64,000 nt of DNA, from the NCBI RefSeq assembly GCF_937891065.1, contig NZ_CALAEQ010000268.1, positions 1-64,000 of the forward strand, written 5' to 3'. Shown here piece after piece: positions 28,344 through 36,935 of the stretch. Within the stretch, counting starts at the first letter, position 1, and each line of letters begins with the position of its first letter. The stretch comes from an uncultured Lutibacter sp. GTDB lineage: Bacteria; Bacteroidota; Bacteroidia; Flavobacteriales; Flavobacteriaceae. The position numbers and the translations under genes were made by a program. Below the pieces are notes generated by a model, which searched no databases, had not been told where the DNA came from, and saw nothing but the letters and a program-made list of their open reading frames with translations.

Positions 28344-29555
28344 ATGGATTTGTTGAAAATTGACAAAATTAATAGTACTGTAAATGGAAGTGTTCAAATT
28401 ACAGGTTCTAAAAGTGAAACAAATAGGTTGTTAGTTTTACAACAATTTTATCCGAATTTAAAAATTGAAAACGTTTCAAATTCTGATGATTCTAAACTAA
28501 TGCAAAAAGCATTGGAAAGTACTTCAAACGAAATAAATATTGGACACGCAGGTACGGCAATGCGTTTTTTAACGGCGTACTTTTCAGTAAAAGAAAATTC
28601 AGAAATTATTTTAACAGGTTCTCATAGAATGAAAGATAGACCTATTAAAATTTTAGTGGATGCACTAACTTCACTAGGTGCAGATATTCAATATTTAGAA
28701 AAAGAAGGTTTTCCTCCATTGAAAATTTCAGGCAAAAAATTAGAAAAAGGTATTGTTGAAATTGATGGAAATATAAGCAGTCAGTATATTTCGGCTTTAT
28801 TATTAATTGCACCAACGTTAAAAAATGGATTGCAATTAATATTCAAAGGAGAAGTTACTTCGGTTCCATATATTAAAATGACCTTGAAATTACTAGATTC
28901 TGTTGGAATAACACATAGATGGGTTGGTAAAACAATTACTGTTTCACCCAAAAGAAAAATTAGTAATAAAATAATTGAAGTAGAATCTGATTGGAGTTCA
29001 GCTTCATATTATTATAGTTTGTGTGCATTGAGCCCTAATTCTGAAATAACACTATCAAACTATAGAAAAAACAGTTTACAAGGCGATTCAATTTTGGTAA
29101 CTTTGTATGATAGGTTAGGGGTTGAAACGATATTTGAGGATAATAAAATTCTATTAAAAAACAAAAATATCCAAATTAATAGGGGTCTAAATTTGAACTT
29201 GAAATCCGCACCAGATATTGCTCAAACTATTGTAGTAACTTGTTTTGGATTAGGAGTAGAATGCAATATAAAAGGGTTGCACACCTTAAAAATTAAAGAA
29301 ACAGATCGATTAGTTGCTTTAAAAAACGAATTGGAAAAATTAGGAGGTGAGATTGAAATTACAAATGAATCCTTGCATTTAAAACGAAGCGGTATTATTA
29401 ATGAAAATGTGAGCGTTTCAACCTATGATGATCATAGAATGGCAATGGCATTTGCACCACTTGCTTTAAAGGTTCCAATTCAAATTGAAGATGCAAATGT
29501 GGTATCTAAATCATACCCAACTTTTTGGGAAGATTTCAAAAAAATCACTCATTAA
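28344..29555 (+). CDS. aroA: 3-phosphoshikimate 1-carboxyvinyltransferase (EPSP synthase)
   Basis: 403 aa, slightly shorter than the E. coli enzyme (427), as usual in Bacteroidota. It transfers the enolpyruvyl group of PEP to shikimate-3-phosphate, the sixth step of chorismate synthesis. Motifs: GSKSETNRLLVLQ (about 23-35, substrate and PEP-binding Lys), GHAGTAMRFLTAYF (about 71-84), SSQYISALLL, LKIKETDRLVALKNEL and YDDHRMAMAFAPLAL near the C-terminus. No other shikimate gene is adjacent. Divergent from the VPS10 gene. Confidence 0.96.
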   Translation: MDLLKIDKINSTVNGSVQITGSKSETNRLLVLQQFYPNLKIENVSNSDDSKLMQKALESTSNEINIGHAGTAMRFLTAYFSVKENSEIILTGSHRMKDRPIKILVDALTSLGADIQYLEKEGFPPLKISGKKLEKGIVEIDGNISSQYISALLLIAPTLKNGLQLIFKGEVTSVPYIKMTLKLLDSVGITHRWVGKTITVSPKRKISNKIIEVESDWSSASYYYSLCALSPNSEITLSNYRKNSLQGDSILVTLYDRLGVETIFEDNKILLKNKNIQINRGLNLNLKSAPDIAQTIVVTCFGLGVECNIKGLHTLKIKETDRLVALKNELEKLGGEIEITNESLHLKRSGIINENVSVSTYDDHRMAMAFAPLALKVPIQIEDANVVSKSYPTFWEDFKKITH

Positions 29556-29588
29556 AATACTCTAAAACAAAGTTTTATTGCGAAACAC

Positions 29589-29620
29589 TTGACAACGCCT
29601 ATGCCGATGTTGTATATTTG
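29589..29620 (+). promoter_or_regulatory. Bacteroidota-type promoter of queA
   Basis: TTG at 29589-29591 and TATATTTG at 29613-29620 (21-nt spacer) fit the Bacteroidota promoter pattern. The start codon at 29732 lies about 110 nt beyond, leaving a leader in which I recognise no riboswitch. Confidence 0.6.
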
Positions 29621-29731
29621 CACTCATTCCATAAAAAATTGATGAAATAAGAATTGTAAATATTGTTTTTTCTAAGAAAATATTAAATAACTTGTTTCAA
29701 GTATCCACCAAAAATTAATAAAAATAAACAC

Positions 29732-30781
29732 ATGAAGTTATCAAAGTTTAAATTTGACTTGCCAGATGAATTACTTGCTGAATACCCAGCGGAACATAGA
29801 GATGAATCTCGTTTAATGGTTTTAAATAGGAAAGAAAAAACGATTGAACATAAAATGTTTAAAGATTTAATTAACTATTTTGATGAAGGTGATTTATTTA
29901 TATTGAATAATACCAAAGTTTTTCCAGCTCGTATGTATGGTGAAAAGGAAAAAACTGGAGCAAGAATTGAAGTTTTCTTATTAAGAGAATTAAATGCAGA
30001 AAGTAGATTGTGGGATGTTTTAGTAGATCCAGCTAGAAAAATTAGAATAGGAAACAAATTATTTTTTGGTGATGATGAAAGTTTAGTTGCTGAAGTTATT
30101 GATAATACAACTTCAAGAGGAAGAACTTTACGTTTTTTATATGATGGCTCTTATGAAGAGTTTAGAAAAAAATTACAAGAATTAGGTGAAACACCATTAC
30201 CAAAATATATTCAAAGAGAAGTTGAAGCTAGTGATGCAGAGCGTTACCAAACAATTTATGCAAAACATGAAGGTGCTGTAGCTGCTCCAACGGCAGGATT
30301 GCATTTTTCTAAACATTTAATGAAACGTTTAGAAATTAAAGGGATAGATTTTGCTGAAGTTACTTTACATGTTGGTTTAGGAACTTTTAGTGCTGTTGAA
30401 GTTGAAGATTTATCGAAGCATAAAATGGATTCTGAGAAAGCAATTGTAACTGCAGAAACTATTAAAATTGTAAATAAAGCAATTAATAGCAAAAAAAGAG
30501 TGTGTGCAGTTGGTACCACTTCAATGAGAGCTATTGAAAGTTCAGTTTCTTCAAATGGTCGTTTAAATGAATTTGAAGGTTGGACAAATAAATTTATTTT
30601 TCCACCTCACGATTTTAGTATTGCTAATTGTATGATTACAAATTTTCATACACCAAAATCAACTTTAATGATGATGGTTGCTGCCTTTGCAGGTTATGAT
30701 TTTTTAATGGAAGCTTACGAAGAAGCAGTAAAAGAAAAATATAAATTCTACTCGTACGGTGATGCGATGTTGATTATATAA
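29732..30781 (+). CDS. queA: S-adenosylmethionine:tRNA ribosyltransferase-isomerase
   Basis: 349 aa, normal length. QueA transfers and isomerises the ribosyl part of SAM onto preQ1 at tRNA position 34 to give epoxyqueuosine. Family blocks: [24 protein letters not shown] at the N-terminus, [63 protein letters not shown] and the C-terminal [33 protein letters not shown] queuosine-precursor transporter gene is also in the window at 36922-37611. Followed by an unusual nested terminator. Confidence 0.97.
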   Translation: MKLSKFKFDLPDELLAEYPAEHRDESRLMVLNRKEKTIEHKMFKDLINYFDEGDLFILNNTKVFPARMYGEKEKTGARIEVFLLRELNAESRLWDVLVDPARKIRIGNKLFFGDDESLVAEVIDNTTSRGRTLRFLYDGSYEEFRKKLQELGETPLPKYIQREVEASDAERYQTIYAKHEGAVAAPTAGLHFSKHLMKRLEIKGIDFAEVTLHVGLGTFSAVEVEDLSKHKMDSEKAIVTAETIKIVNKAINSKKRVCAVGTTSMRAIESSVSSNGRLNEFEGWTNKFIFPPHDFSIANCMITNFHTPKSTLMMMVAAFAGYDFLMEAYEEAVKEKYKFYSYGDAMLII

Positions 30782-30803
30782 AAATAATATTTTTTAATAA
30801 AGT

Positions 30804-30899
30804 AAATTGAGGTTTTCTGAAATTTGACTTTTGTGTCATATTGAGCTTGTCGAAATATGACACAAAATAAGTTTTATTTTTTTTAGAAAACCTCAATTT
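30804..30899. terminator. nested bidirectional terminator enclosing an interspersed repeat
   Basis: AAATTGAGGTTTTCT (30804-30818) is the exact reverse complement of AGAAAACCTCAATTT (30885-30899), a 15-bp outer stem flanked by T runs, between the convergent queA and TlpA-like genes. Copy 4 of the interspersed repeat sits in its loop and forms a second, inner hairpin. Confidence 0.7.
30834..30862. repeat. interspersed TGAGCTTGTCGAA repeat, copy 4
   Basis: TGTCATATT (30834-30842) and AATATGACA (30854-30862) form a 9-bp stem around GAGCTTGTCGA. The core TTGAGCTTGTCGAA is identical to copy 3. It lies inside the loop of the queA terminator. Confidence 0.7.
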
Positions 30900-30910
30900 T
30901 TTTATAAACA

Positions 30911-31741
30911 TCATTCATTTAGCAAACGTTCTATTTCAATTCTAAGATTGTTAATTTTAACGTTTTCAGCAATTTCTAAACGACCATTATATCTAACTCT
31001 ACCATTTTTTAGAATGGTTAAATGCGGGTATAAATTAAAACTTAAACTTTGTGAGATTTCATTGGAACTAGCATATAAGGTCGGAAATTTATAACCTAAT
31101 TCTTTGACTAATTCTTTTGTTTTTATTAAGGTATCTCTTTTTATAGGTACATTAACACTGAAAATAGCAACATTTGGATTGTTTTCGTATTCTAAATATA
31201 CCTTTTCATAATCAGGAAATTTTTTAAAACAAACCCCACAACTTGTTGTCCAAAAATCCAATACAATAACTTTATTTTTAATTGTATCAAGTTTAATTAA
31301 TTTATCACTATTACTTAATAACTCAATTTTAGGAGATTTATCATTTACTCTCACATTATAATTCCTTATAAATGAATTCAAATTATCAAATCCATAATAA
31401 AATATAAATACAATAAAAAGTATAAAAAGTAAAGAAAATGTTTTTGATTTTTTTTGTGTTAAATAACCGAATAAAATACTTGTTGGAATAATTATCAGAT
31501 AAAATAAAATAATACTAGTTAATGCATTTTTTAAAAATAATGTTGAAGTCATTAATAGTAAAAAAGGAATGCTAAAAATAAAAACTTGCTTTTTAGTTCT
31601 AGAATAAAAACCAATTATAAAATAAAAAATTGACATTAAAAGCAATAACCACTTATGATTGCCATTTAGGGCAATTAGCCCAATTATTAAGTAAAAAATA
31701 ATTGGGCTAACAGCAGTAAAAATGATTTTTAAAATTTTCAT
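30911..31741 (-). CDS. multi-pass membrane protein with C-terminal TlpA/thioredoxin-like domain
   Basis: 276 aa. Residues 1-120 carry about five hydrophobic helices (about 6-26, 30-46, 52-70, 73-95, 102-120). Residues about 130-276 are a TlpA/ResA-like thioredoxin fold facing the periplasm, with the redox motif CGVC at Cys168/Cys171 in LDFWTTSCGVCFKKFP, and later a cis-Pro region YPHLTILKNGRVRY. It starts 1 bp after the stop of the fulvocin C-related gene and should be cotranslated with it. A role in forming or reducing disulfides of that eight-Cys partner is inferred from the pairing; general thiol redox is the safe statement. Confidence 0.8.
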   Translation of the reverse strand: MKILKIIFTAVSPIIFYLIIGLIALNGNHKWLLLLMSIFYFIIGFYSRTKKQVFIFSIPFLLLMTSTLFLKNALTSIILFYLIIIPTSILFGYLTQKKSKTFSLLFILFIVFIFYYGFDNLNSFIRNYNVRVNDKSPKIELLSNSDKLIKLDTIKNKVIVLDFWTTSCGVCFKKFPDYEKVYLEYENNPNVAIFSVNVPIKRDTLIKTKELVKELGYKFPTLYASSNEISQSLSFNLYPHLTILKNGRVRYNGRLEIAENVKINNLRIEIERLLNE

Positions 31742-31742
31742 A

Positions 31743-32276
31743 TTAACCAGTACAATCTCCAGTGCAACTCTGCATACCTAACCATCCACAACCAAAAGTT
31801 GTATCTTCACAACTATTATCACTGCAATCTCCTAATTGAGCAAGTTGACAAGTAATATCCCATCTGCAATCACAATTATCTGTACCACCACCTCCAAGAC
31901 CATCATCCGGGTCCGTTTCTACGTCTATAACTCTTGAGGAAAATTGAAATTCACTTTTGTCTTTAACCGCATCAACATTTAACATACCAAAACCACTTAC
32001 TAAAAAGTAAGGAGTCCATTTAAAATTTAATTTTCCTTCTTCAAACCAAGAATTTAAAAATAATAATTGCTCTTCGGATAATTCTTTTGAAAAATCATAT
32101 TTATTGAGAAGTTTTTCAAAAGTCTTTAAATGATTAATTTCTTCTTCTGAAAAATTTAAGGATTTAATTTGTTTAAATTTGTCAACCCAAAGTTGTTTTC
32201 TTTTTTTAGGTGAAAAAGTTCTAAAAGCAGCTTTTTGTTTTTCGACTGTTAAAACAACTAATTCATTTCTATTCAT
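31743..32276 (-). CDS. bacteriocin fulvocin C-related protein (5' end displaced by a repeat frameshift)
   Basis: 177 aa from the first in-frame ATG (MNRNELVVLT), but the reading frame stays open upstream and encodes a plausible missing N-terminus. Just before this ATG come a hydrophobic signal-peptide core (KLLIFLFLISFANIG) and a Cys cluster (CQDDTCYSCDKEIDSWAKEN). Helical residues 5-95 are followed by a Gly linker (GLGGGG, 126-131) and a Cys-rich tail with eight Cys in the last 43 residues (135, 137, 143, 151, 156, 163, 171, 175; ends GCGWLGMQSCTGDCTG). This resembles the Bacteroidota fulvocin C-related bacteriocin family. The only upstream ATG (32450-32452) is out of frame because of six 7-bp repeats. 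The present copy may therefore be switched off or mis-assembled. Confidence 0.72.
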   Translation of the reverse strand: MNRNELVVLTVEKQKAAFRTFSPKKRKQLWVDKFKQIKSLNFSEEEINHLKTFEKLLNKYDFSKELSEEQLLFLNSWFEEGKLNFKWTPYFLVSGFGMLNVDAVKDKSEFQFSSRVIDVETDPDDGLGGGGTDNCDCRWDITCQLAQLGDCSDNSCEDTTFGCGWLGMQSCTGDCTG

Positions 32277-32452
32277 AGTTTTTAAAGATTCAAGGTTTTC
32301 TTTAGCCCAAGAATCAATTTCTTTGTCACAACTGTAACAAGTGTCATCTTGACAACCTATATTTGCAAAAGAAATTAAAAATAAAAAGATTAAAAGTTTG
32401 AAGTTTGGTGTTCGGTGTTCGGTGTTCGGTGTTCGGTGTTCGGTGTTTTCAT
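32277..32452 (-). pseudogene. out-of-frame 5' end (start codon, repeat tract and signal peptide) of the fulvocin C-related gene
   Basis: The ATG at 32450-32452 begins MKTPNTEHRTPNTEHQTSNF and then meets TAA (32390-32392). The frame that encodes the signal peptide and continues into the downstream gene is two positions away. Adding one 7-bp unit or removing two brings ATG and signal peptide into one frame, giving a 238- or 231-residue preprotein. In the signal-peptide frame there is no ATG upstream back to the divergent rlmN start. Called pseudogene because of the present frame only; a reversible switch or a miscounted repeat are alternatives. Confidence 0.6.
32407..32448 (-). repeat. heptanucleotide tandem repeat, six units (GAACACC on the coding strand)
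   Basis: Five perfect GGTGTTC units plus a sixth, GGTGTTT, on the + strand (42 bp). Read on the minus strand it starts one base after the ATG AAA codons' first A and ends directly before the signal-peptide codons of the fulvocin C-related gene. A 7-bp unit shifts the frame by one with each gain or loss, the property of contingency loci. Confidence 0.9.
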
Positions 32453-32516
32453 AGTATAGCTTTTTTAAATTATTAAACTTAAAGATAATACTTTCTATTT
32501 TATAAAAAAAACTAAA

Positions 32517-33554
32517 ATGAACAATAAAAAAGACATACGCGCCCTAACTAAAGACGAACTACGAGATTTTTTTGTAGAACATGGAGATAAAGCATTTAGA
32601 GGAAATCAGGTTTATGAATGGCTATGGAGTAAAAGTGCGCATACTTTTGAAGATATGACCAATATTTCATTGGAAACTCGCGAAATGTTGCAAAACAATT
32701 TTGTGATTAATCATATTGAAGTTGATAACATGCAACGAAGTTCAGATGGAACTGTAAAAAATGCTGTTAGATTGCACGATGGATTAATTGTTGAATCGGT
32801 GTTAATTCCAACAGGCACAAGAACAACGGCCTGTGTATCAAGTCAGGTTGGTTGTAGTTTAGATTGTTTATTTTGTGCTACTGCGCGTTTAAAGAAAATG
32901 CGAAACTTAAATCCTGATGAAATTTACGATCAGGTTGCAGCAATTAACAAAGAAAGTTTATTGTATTACAACCATAAATTATCTAACATTGTTTTTATGG
33001 GAATGGGAGAACCATTGATGAACTATAACAATGTATTAAAGTCAATAGAAAAGATTACTTCACCAGAAGGTTTGGGGATGTCGCCAAAACGAATTACTGT
33101 TTCAACTTCGGGAGTTCCAAAAATGATTAAAAAACTAGCTGATGACGATGTTAAATTTAATTTAGCAGTTTCTCTACATTCAGCAATAGATGAAGTTAGA
33201 TCAAAAATAATGCCTTTTAGTGCTGCTTTTCCGTTGAAGGATTTAAAAGAATCACTAGAGTATTGGTATGAAAAAACAGGTAGTAGAGTTAGCTATGAAT
33301 ATGTTGTTTGGAATGGGATTAACGATAATAGAGAAGCAATAATGGCGCTGGTTGATTTCTGTAAACATATACCGTGTAAAGTAAATTTAATTGAATACAA
33401 TCCAATTGATGACGGTGATTTTCAGCAAGCAAAACCTCAAGTAATTACCGATTATATTAGTATTTTAGAAATGAACGATATTATTGTAAATGTTAGAAGA
33501 AGTAGAGGAAAAGATATTGATGCAGCTTGTGGACAATTAGCTAACAAAAGTTAA
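32517..33554 (+). CDS. rlmN: 23S rRNA (adenine(2503)-C(2))-methyltransferase
   Basis: 345 aa, normal length. Radical-SAM enzyme methylating A2503 of 23S rRNA and A37 of some tRNAs in the cytoplasm. The iron-sulfur motif CxxxCxxC is visible in CSLDCLFCATA. Other blocks are ALRDFFVEHGDKAFRGNQVYEWLW-type N-terminal helices, NIVFMGMGEPLMNY, RITVSTSGVPKMIKKLA and a C-terminal VRRSRGKDIDAACGQL with the Cys that forms the methyl-Cys/crosslink cycle. It diverges from the fulvocin C-related gene, whose promoter must lie in the 64 bp between them. Confidence 0.97.
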   Translation: MNNKKDIRALTKDELRDFFVEHGDKAFRGNQVYEWLWSKSAHTFEDMTNISLETREMLQNNFVINHIEVDNMQRSSDGTVKNAVRLHDGLIVESVLIPTGTRTTACVSSQVGCSLDCLFCATARLKKMRNLNPDEIYDQVAAINKESLLYYNHKLSNIVFMGMGEPLMNYNNVLKSIEKITSPEGLGMSPKRITVSTSGVPKMIKKLADDDVKFNLAVSLHSAIDEVRSKIMPFSAAFPLKDLKESLEYWYEKTGSRVSYEYVVWNGINDNREAIMALVDFCKHIPCKVNLIEYNPIDDGDFQQAKPQVITDYISILEMNDIIVNVRRSRGKDIDAACGQLANKS

Positions 33555-33581
33555 ACTATTTTCCTTACTTTTGATTCCTTA

Positions 33582-34559
33582 ATGAAGCTAGTAGAACAAA
33601 TAAAACAACCCATTCTTGAAGAAATGGAACTCTTTGAAAGTAAGTTCAGAGAATCCATGGCTACAAAGGTTCCATTACTTAATAGAATTACACATTACAT
33701 TATTAGAAGAAAAGGAAAACAAATGCGTCCAATGTTTGTTTTTTTGGTTGCGAAAATGGTTTCCAACGGTAAATTTGAAGAACGAACTTACAGAGGAGCT
33801 TCTATTATTGAGTTAATTCATACGGCTACTTTAGTTCACGATGATGTTGTGGATGATAGCAATAGAAGAAGAGGTTTCTTTTCAATAAATGCTTTGTGGA
33901 AAAATAAAATAGCAGTACTTGTTGGCGATTTTTTATTATCAAAAGGTTTGTTGCTTTCTATAGATAATAACGATTTTGATATTTTAAAGTTGATTTCTGT
34001 TGCGGTTCGTGAGATGAGTGAAGGTGAATTACTTCAAATTGAAAAAGCACGTAAATTAGACATTACCGAAGATATATATTTTGAAATTATACGACAAAAA
34101 ACGGCAACGCTAATTGCTGCTTGCTGTGGTATTGGAGCAGCATCTGTAGGAAGTCCAGTTGAAGAGGTTGAAAAAATGCGTCTATTTGGTGAGTTAATTG
34201 GAATTGCTTTTCAAATAAAAGATGATTTGTTTGATTATACCGATGCAAAAATTGGGAAACCAACGGGTATAGATATTAAAGAGCAAAAAATGACACTTCC
34301 TTTAATTTATGCTTTAAATAATTGTTCTGATAAAGACAAGAAGTGGCTGATAAACTCAGTTAAAAATCACAATAAAAATAAGCAACGTGTTAAGGAAGTT
34401 ATTGCCTTTGTGAAAGAAAAAGGAGGTATTGAATACACTACCATAAGAATGAAAGAATACCAATCTAAAGCATTAGAAATTTTAGAAATCTATCCAAGTT
34501 CACCATACAAAGATTCTCTATTAAATATGGTTAACTATGTAATTGAACGAAAAATTTAA
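33582..34559 (+). CDS. polyprenyl synthetase family protein (all-trans prenyl diphosphate synthase)
   Basis: 325 aa. Both Asp-rich motifs of trans-isoprenyl diphosphate synthases are present: LVHDDVVDDSNRRRG (first, DDxxxD type) and FQIKDDLFDYTD (second, DDxxD). GKQMRPMFVFL near residue 45 is the upstream IPP-binding Lys/Arg block. By length and motif it resembles octaprenyl/heptaprenyl synthases that make the menaquinone side chain; chain length cannot be read reliably. It follows rlmN by 27 bp; a -7-like TACTTTTG at 33566-33573 could give it its own promoter. Confidence 0.93.
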   Translation: MKLVEQIKQPILEEMELFESKFRESMATKVPLLNRITHYIIRRKGKQMRPMFVFLVAKMVSNGKFEERTYRGASIIELIHTATLVHDDVVDDSNRRRGFFSINALWKNKIAVLVGDFLLSKGLLLSIDNNDFDILKLISVAVREMSEGELLQIEKARKLDITEDIYFEIIRQKTATLIAACCGIGAASVGSPVEEVEKMRLFGELIGIAFQIKDDLFDYTDAKIGKPTGIDIKEQKMTLPLIYALNNCSDKDKKWLINSVKNHNKNKQRVKEVIAFVKEKGGIEYTTIRMKEYQSKALEILEIYPSSPYKDSLLNMVNYVIERKI

Positions 34560-34570
34560 GTTTTAAAATT

Positions 34571-36091
34571 TTATTTAACCAATTCTAATTCCAACAATTC
34601 TTCTAAATGTTTTCTTGAATTAGACAACCTTGGTACTTTGTGTTGCCCACCTAATTTACCATTTTGTTTTAGCCAATCGTAAAATAACCCATTTTTAGCC
34701 ACATTAATTTTAGGGATTGCCAATGTTAAATTATTATAACGTTTTGCTTCATAATCCGAATTTATTGCTTTTAAAGAATTGTCTAAAATTTCAGTAAAAT
34801 AATTAATGCATTTTGGGTGTTTTCTAAATTCAATCAACCATTCATGCCCACCACTTTTATTTCTATTCATAAAAATAGGCGCTACAGTATATTCAGAAAT
34901 TTCACAAGCTGTTTTTAAACAAGCTTGTTTCAATGCATTTTCAGCATTTTCAATAATTAATTCCTCACCAAAAACATTGATAAAATGTTTCGTTCTTCCT
35001 GTTATTCTAATCCTATAAGGTTTTAAGGACGTAAATTTTACGGTATCACCAATTAAATATCGCCACAATCCGCCATTTGTAGTAATTACTAACGCATAAT
35101 TTACATTTAATTTTACTTGAGAAAGCGAAATAGCTTTTGAATTCTCACCATCAAATTTATCCATAGGAATGAACTCGTAAAAAATACCATAATCAAGCAT
35201 TAGCAGCATATCAAACGAATCATTAACATCTTGAATGGCAAAAAAACCTTCAGAAGCGTTGTAAGTTTCGTAATATTTAAATTCCTTTTTAGGAATTATT
35301 TTTTTGAATTGTTCTCTATATGGATTGAAGTTTACACCACCATGAAAGTAAACTTCAAGATTCGGCCAAACTTCTAAAATATTATTTTTTCCAGTTCTTT
35401 CTAATACTTTATTTAACAATACCAACATCCAAGAAGGAACACCAACCAAACTGGTAATGTCTTCTTCAATAGTTTCATTTATAATAGCCTCTATTTTACT
35501 TTCCCATTCACTCATCAAAGCAGTTTCTTGCTTGGGTGCACTGCTATAATCAGCCCAAAACGGTAAATTTTCAATAATAATAGCTGATAAATCACCAAAA
35601 AACGAATTGTTATCCTCATAAACAGCACTACTTCCTCCCAGTCGCAAACCTTTTCCAATGAAAAGTTGTGACTCTGGGTTATTGTTAAAATACAAACAGA
35701 GCATATCTTTTCCTGCTTTAAAATGGCAATCTTCTAAAGCTTCTTCACTCACAGGGATAAATTTGCTTTTTGCATTAGTAGTTCCGCTCGATTTCGCAAA
35801 CCATTTTATAGGAGTTGGCCAAAAAATATTTTGTTCACCTTTTCTGGCCCGTTCAATCATTGGTTCAATAGATTCATATTGTTGAATGGGAACTTTTTCA
35901 GTAAACTCTTTGTAAGATTTAATAGATGAAAAATCTAATTTATTTCCAAGTTCGGTATATTGTGCTTTATATAATAATTTGAAGAGTAATTCTTTTTGAA
36001 CATCAATAGGGTATTTTAAAAACAGCTCCATTTGGTGCTTCCTCTTTTTCAAAAACCAAGAAATTATTGAATTAACTATTGGATATGGCAT
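34571..36091 (-). CDS. GH3 family (auxin-responsive promoter-like) acyl-adenylate enzyme
   Basis: 506 aa. Matches the bacterial GH3 family: FWPTPIKWFAKSSGTTNAKSKFIPVS contains the SSGTT phosphate-binding loop of ANL-type adenylating enzymes. ETYNASEGFFAIQD, GGLWRYLIGDTVKFTS and FINVFGEELIIENAENAL follow in the family order. Plant GH3 proteins join amino acids to auxin or jasmonate; the bacterial substrates are unknown. It converges on the prenyl synthase gene with an 11-bp gap and diverges from the DUF2797 gene. Family sure, reaction not. Confidence 0.93.
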   Translation of the reverse strand: MPYPIVNSIISWFLKKRKHQMELFLKYPIDVQKELLFKLLYKAQYTELGNKLDFSSIKSYKEFTEKVPIQQYESIEPMIERARKGEQNIFWPTPIKWFAKSSGTTNAKSKFIPVSEEALEDCHFKAGKDMLCLYFNNNPESQLFIGKGLRLGGSSAVYEDNNSFFGDLSAIIIENLPFWADYSSAPKQETALMSEWESKIEAIINETIEEDITSLVGVPSWMLVLLNKVLERTGKNNILEVWPNLEVYFHGGVNFNPYREQFKKIIPKKEFKYYETYNASEGFFAIQDVNDSFDMLLMLDYGIFYEFIPMDKFDGENSKAISLSQVKLNVNYALVITTNGGLWRYLIGDTVKFTSLKPYRIRITGRTKHFINVFGEELIIENAENALKQACLKTACEISEYTVAPIFMNRNKSGGHEWLIEFRKHPKCINYFTEILDNSLKAINSDYEAKRYNNLTLAIPKINVAKNGLFYDWLKQNGKLGGQHKVPRLSNSRKHLEELLELELVK

Positions 36092-36137
36092 TTTATTATA
36101 AGTATCTTTATCGAGTTAAATTTACTAAAAACTTTCT

Positions 36138-36935
36138 ATGCAATACCAAACTGTTTTAAAAAAAATGATGACTGAGTTAAATGATGTGGTTCATTATTAT
36201 TTAGATGTTGAAAATGATGTTCTAAATTTAAACCAGTTGTTAGGACGAGAAATTGAAATTAGTTTTGAAGGTTACCAATGTTTAAGTTGTGGAAAAGAAA
36301 AGAAAATTTTTAGACAAGGGTTTTGTTACGACTGTTTTTATGACAGTGCAGCAGTAGGTGATTGGATTATGAAACCCGAATTAAGTACTGCACATTTAAA
36401 TATTGAAGATCGTGATTTAGAATATGAAAAGCAAGTTCAATTGAAACCTCACGTGGTGTATTTGGCTTTATCAAGCAACGTAAAAGTTGGTGTTACCCGT
36501 AAAACTCAGGTGCCAACTAGATGGATTGATCAGGGAGCTACAAAAGCCATTGAAATTGTAGAAGTTCCAAACAGGTACTTGGCAGGGATTACAGAAGTTG
36601 CTTTAAAAGATTATGTAGCTGATAAAACTAGTTGGCAAAAAATGTTAAAAAATGATGTTTTAGATGCTGACTTAATTGAAGAAAGAGAAAAGTTAAAACA
36701 GTATATTCCAGCTGAAGCTTTGGACTATTTTTTACCGAATAATGGTAAAATCACCGAGATAAATTATCCAGTAATTAAATATCCATCAAAAATTAAAACG
36801 TTAAACTTAGAGAAAACTCCAGTTTATTCAGGTAAATTAATGGGTATTAAAGGTCAATATTTACTATTTGAAGATACTACGGTTTTTAATGTTAGAAATA
36901 GTGAAGGATATAGGGTGCTAATTAATATAAGTTAA
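36138..36935 (+). CDS. DUF2797 domain-containing protein
   Basis: 265 aa protein of unknown function. A four-Cys zinc-ribbon-like motif near residues 49-72 (CLSCGKEKKIFRQGFCYDC) is followed by HVVYLALSSNVKVGVTRKTQ and PTRWIDQGA, blocks reminiscent of a GIY-YIG-like nuclease fold (VKVGVTR as the GIY-YIG-style strand), then ITEVALKDYVADKTSWQKML. The stop codon region overlaps the 3' end of the convergent queuosine-precursor transporter gene by 14 bp. No functional partner is adjacent. Confidence 0.88.
   Translation: MQYQTVLKKMMTELNDVVHYYLDVENDVLNLNQLLGREIEISFEGYQCLSCGKEKKIFRQGFCYDCFYDSAAVGDWIMKPELSTAHLNIEDRDLEYEKQVQLKPHVVYLALSSNVKVGVTRKTQVPTRWIDQGATKAIEIVEVPNRYLAGITEVALKDYVADKTSWQKMLKNDVLDADLIEEREKLKQYIPAEALDYFLPNNGKITEINYPVIKYPSKIKTLNLEKTPVYSGKLMGIKGQYLLFEDTTVFNVRNSEGYRVLINIS

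Noticed and set aside
29621..29731. Riboswitch (preQ1) in the queA leader
   Set aside because: The 110-nt leader is AT-rich and I could not find the conserved preQ1 aptamer core or a terminator; a covariance-model search would be decisive.
32407..32448. CRISPR array
   Set aside because: The units are 7 bp with no spacers; this is a simple tandem repeat.
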